Positions 62,840 to 64,000 of a DNA stretch of 64,000 bases are shown piece after piece. The stretch is from the NCBI GenBank assembly GCA_963841065.1, contig CAWJBI010000043.1, forward strand, positions 1-64,000. The letters run 5' to 3'. The notes under the pieces were generated by a model. That model saw nothing but the letters and a program-made list of their open reading frames with translations, was not told where the DNA came from and did not search any database. The DNA is from M0108 sp963841065. Its GTDB lineage: Bacteria > Pseudomonadota > Gammaproteobacteria > Chromatiales > Chromatiaceae. Made by a program: the position numbers and the translations under genes. Each line of letters starts with the position of its first letter. Position 1 is the stretch's first letter.

Positions 62840-64000
62840 ATGACCGCCACCGCCCCGTCCACCGCATCCAGGCCCGCTCCCTCCAGGCCCGGCCTCTGGG
62901 GCGTGGGCGTGACCGCCCTGGCCCTGTTGCTGGCCTTGCCCGTTCTGGTGGTGATGAGTTTTCTCTTCGTGCCCGCCGGGGAGGTCTGGGGGCACCTGGC
63001 GGACACGGTGCTGCGGGACTATGTCGCCAATTCCCTCTGGCTCATGCTGGGGGTGACGATCGGTACCCTGATCGGCGGCGTTGGCACGGCCTGGCTCACC
63101 AGCATGTGCCGTTTTCCCGGCCGGGGCCTGTTCGAATGGGCCCTGCTGCTGCCCATGGCCATGCCGGCCTACATCATCGCTTACACCTACACCGGCCTGC
63201 TGGACTTCGCGGGACCCGTCCAGACCCTGCTGCGCGCCTGGTTCGGCTGGGGTTTTGGCGATTATTGGTTCCCCGAGATCCGCTCGCGGGAGGGGGCGGC
63301 CCTCATGCTGTCCCTGGTGCTCTATCCCTACGTCTATCTGCTGGCGCGCGCGGCCTTTCTGAGCCAGTCCCTCTGCGTCCTGGACGTGAGCCGGACCCTG
63401 GGCAATGGGCCCTGGCGGACCTTCTTTACGGTCGCCCTGCCCCTGGCGCGACCCGCCATCGTCGCCGGCCTGTCCCTGGCCCTGATGGAGACCCTGGCGG
63501 ATTACGGCACCGTCCAATACTTTGGCGTCGCCACCTTCACCACCGGCATCTTTCGCACCTGGTACGGTCTCAACAATACGGTAGCGGCGGCCCAACTCTC
63601 GGCCCTCCTGCTGGGTTTCGTCTTCCTGCTGGTCGCCCTGGAGCGTCTGTCCCGGCGCGGCGCCCGCTACCATCAAACCAGCCAGCGGCATCAGTCCATC
63701 CGCCGTTATCCCCTGCGGGGCGGGCGGGCGCTGGCGGCCCTCGCCTTCTGCCTGCTACCGGTGGCCTGCGGGTTCCTGATCCCCGCCGGCCTGCTGACGA
63801 CCTGGGCCTGGCAGGTGGCCAACACCCGTATCGACGCCGCCTTCCTGGGGCTGATGGGCCATAGCCTGGGTCTGGCGGCCACCGCCGCACTCCTGGCCCT
63901 GGTGCTGGCCCTGATCCTGGGCTATGGCCGGCGCCTGCACCCGACCCGCGGGGTCACCGCCGCCGTGCGCATCGCCGGCATGGGCTATGCCGTGCCGGGT
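62840..64000 (+). CDS. Iron(III) ABC transporter permease (FbpB-like), partial at window edge
   Basis: At least 387 aa from ATG 62840. It has the double-permease plan: TM segments from LWGVGVTALALLLALPVLVV, an EAA loop at LGNGPWRTFFTVALPLARPA, then a second half starting LAALAFCLLPVACGFLIPAG and cut by the window end. Works with the preceding binding protein; an ATPase gene is expected outside the window. Confidence 0.93.
   Translation, partial: MTATAPSTASRPAPSRPGLWGVGVTALALLLALPVLVVMSFLFVPAGEVWGHLADTVLRDYVANSLWLMLGVTIGTLIGGVGTAWLTSMCRFPGRGLFEWALLLPMAMPAYIIAYTYTGLLDFAGPVQTLLRAWFGWGFGDYWFPEIRSREGAALMLSLVLYPYVYLLARAAFLSQSLCVLDVSRTLGNGPWRTFFTVALPLARPAIVAGLSLALMETLADYGTVQYFGVATFTTGIFRTWYGLNNTVAAAQLSALLLGFVFLLVALERLSRRGARYHQTSQRHQSIRRYPLRGGRALAALAFCLLPVACGFLIPAGLLTTWAWQVANTRIDAAFLGLMGHSLGLAATAALLALVLALILGYGRRLHPTRGVTAAVRIAGMGYAVPG

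Noticed and set aside
61736..63691. 651-codon reverse frame over the iron transporter genes
   Set aside because: Antisense to fbpA/fbpB-like genes; Gly/Gln-rich low-complexity shadow.

Overview
The window reads as about 64 kb of a GC-rich gammaproteobacterial chromosome. The block thrS-infC-rpmI-rplT-pheS-pheT-ihfA-merR has the gammaproteobacterial order. A RegB/RegA-type redox two-component pair, DsrE, rhodanese and TlpA/SoxH-like sulfur genes and many degraded mobile elements suggest a purple sulfur bacterium (Chromatiaceae) or a close relative. The family assignment is inference from gene content; no photosynthesis gene lies in the window.

Layout. 1-2.9 kb is debris: an IS3-type element running off the left edge, a cut-short CHASE2 gene, an IS91-type transposase remnant and a broken Phd/YefM antitoxin. 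3-9.1 kb has class I fumarase, a D-Ala-D-Ala carboxypeptidase lipoprotein, a CheB-CheR-PAS protein and a PAS protein. 9.2-18 kb is the conserved translation block with tRNA-Val(GAC) at its head, followed by MerR, Nudix and VF530-type genes. 18.2-27.7 kb has a heavy-metal RND pump and His-rich adaptor, an MBOAT acyltransferase with a partner, an ADP-ribosylglycohydrolase and YchJ. 27.8-36.1 kb is an accessory island: HicBA, an IS481-type pseudogene, a DUF900 hydrolase, bacteriohemerythrin, a McrBC-like AAA+/nuclease pair, YjbQ, and fragments of an ABC transporter, a porin, a ParE toxin and an ABC1 kinase.

36.1-43 kb holds the most notable system. An ArsR-HTH/rhodanese fusion regulator is followed by two diverged copies of a sterol desaturase / TVP38 / (rhodanese) / DsrE locus. 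A 7-6-7 inverted repeat, ATTCAAC-N6-GTTGAAT, stands before the regulator and before each copy. Copy A carries at least four frame breaks; copy B has two internal deletions but an intact DsrE. Between them sit a ParB-like gene, a LexA/UmuD-like S24 protein and a GH108 endolysin fragment, probably prophage remnants.

43-64 kb has a SoxH-like MBL protein with TlpA, an alpha/beta hydrolase, tonB-exbD-exbB, RegB/RegA, an OprC-like copper TonB receptor with a CxxxM motif, YgiD-type dioxygenase, an ABC exporter, a GH57 protein, a GGDEF-EAL protein, and an iron(III) ABC transporter cut by the right edge. Two dispersed intergenic repeat families were found: a 100-bp imperfect palindrome in three copies (18.1, 45.9, 56.3 kb) and an element of about 110 bp in two copies (5.7, 39.9 kb).
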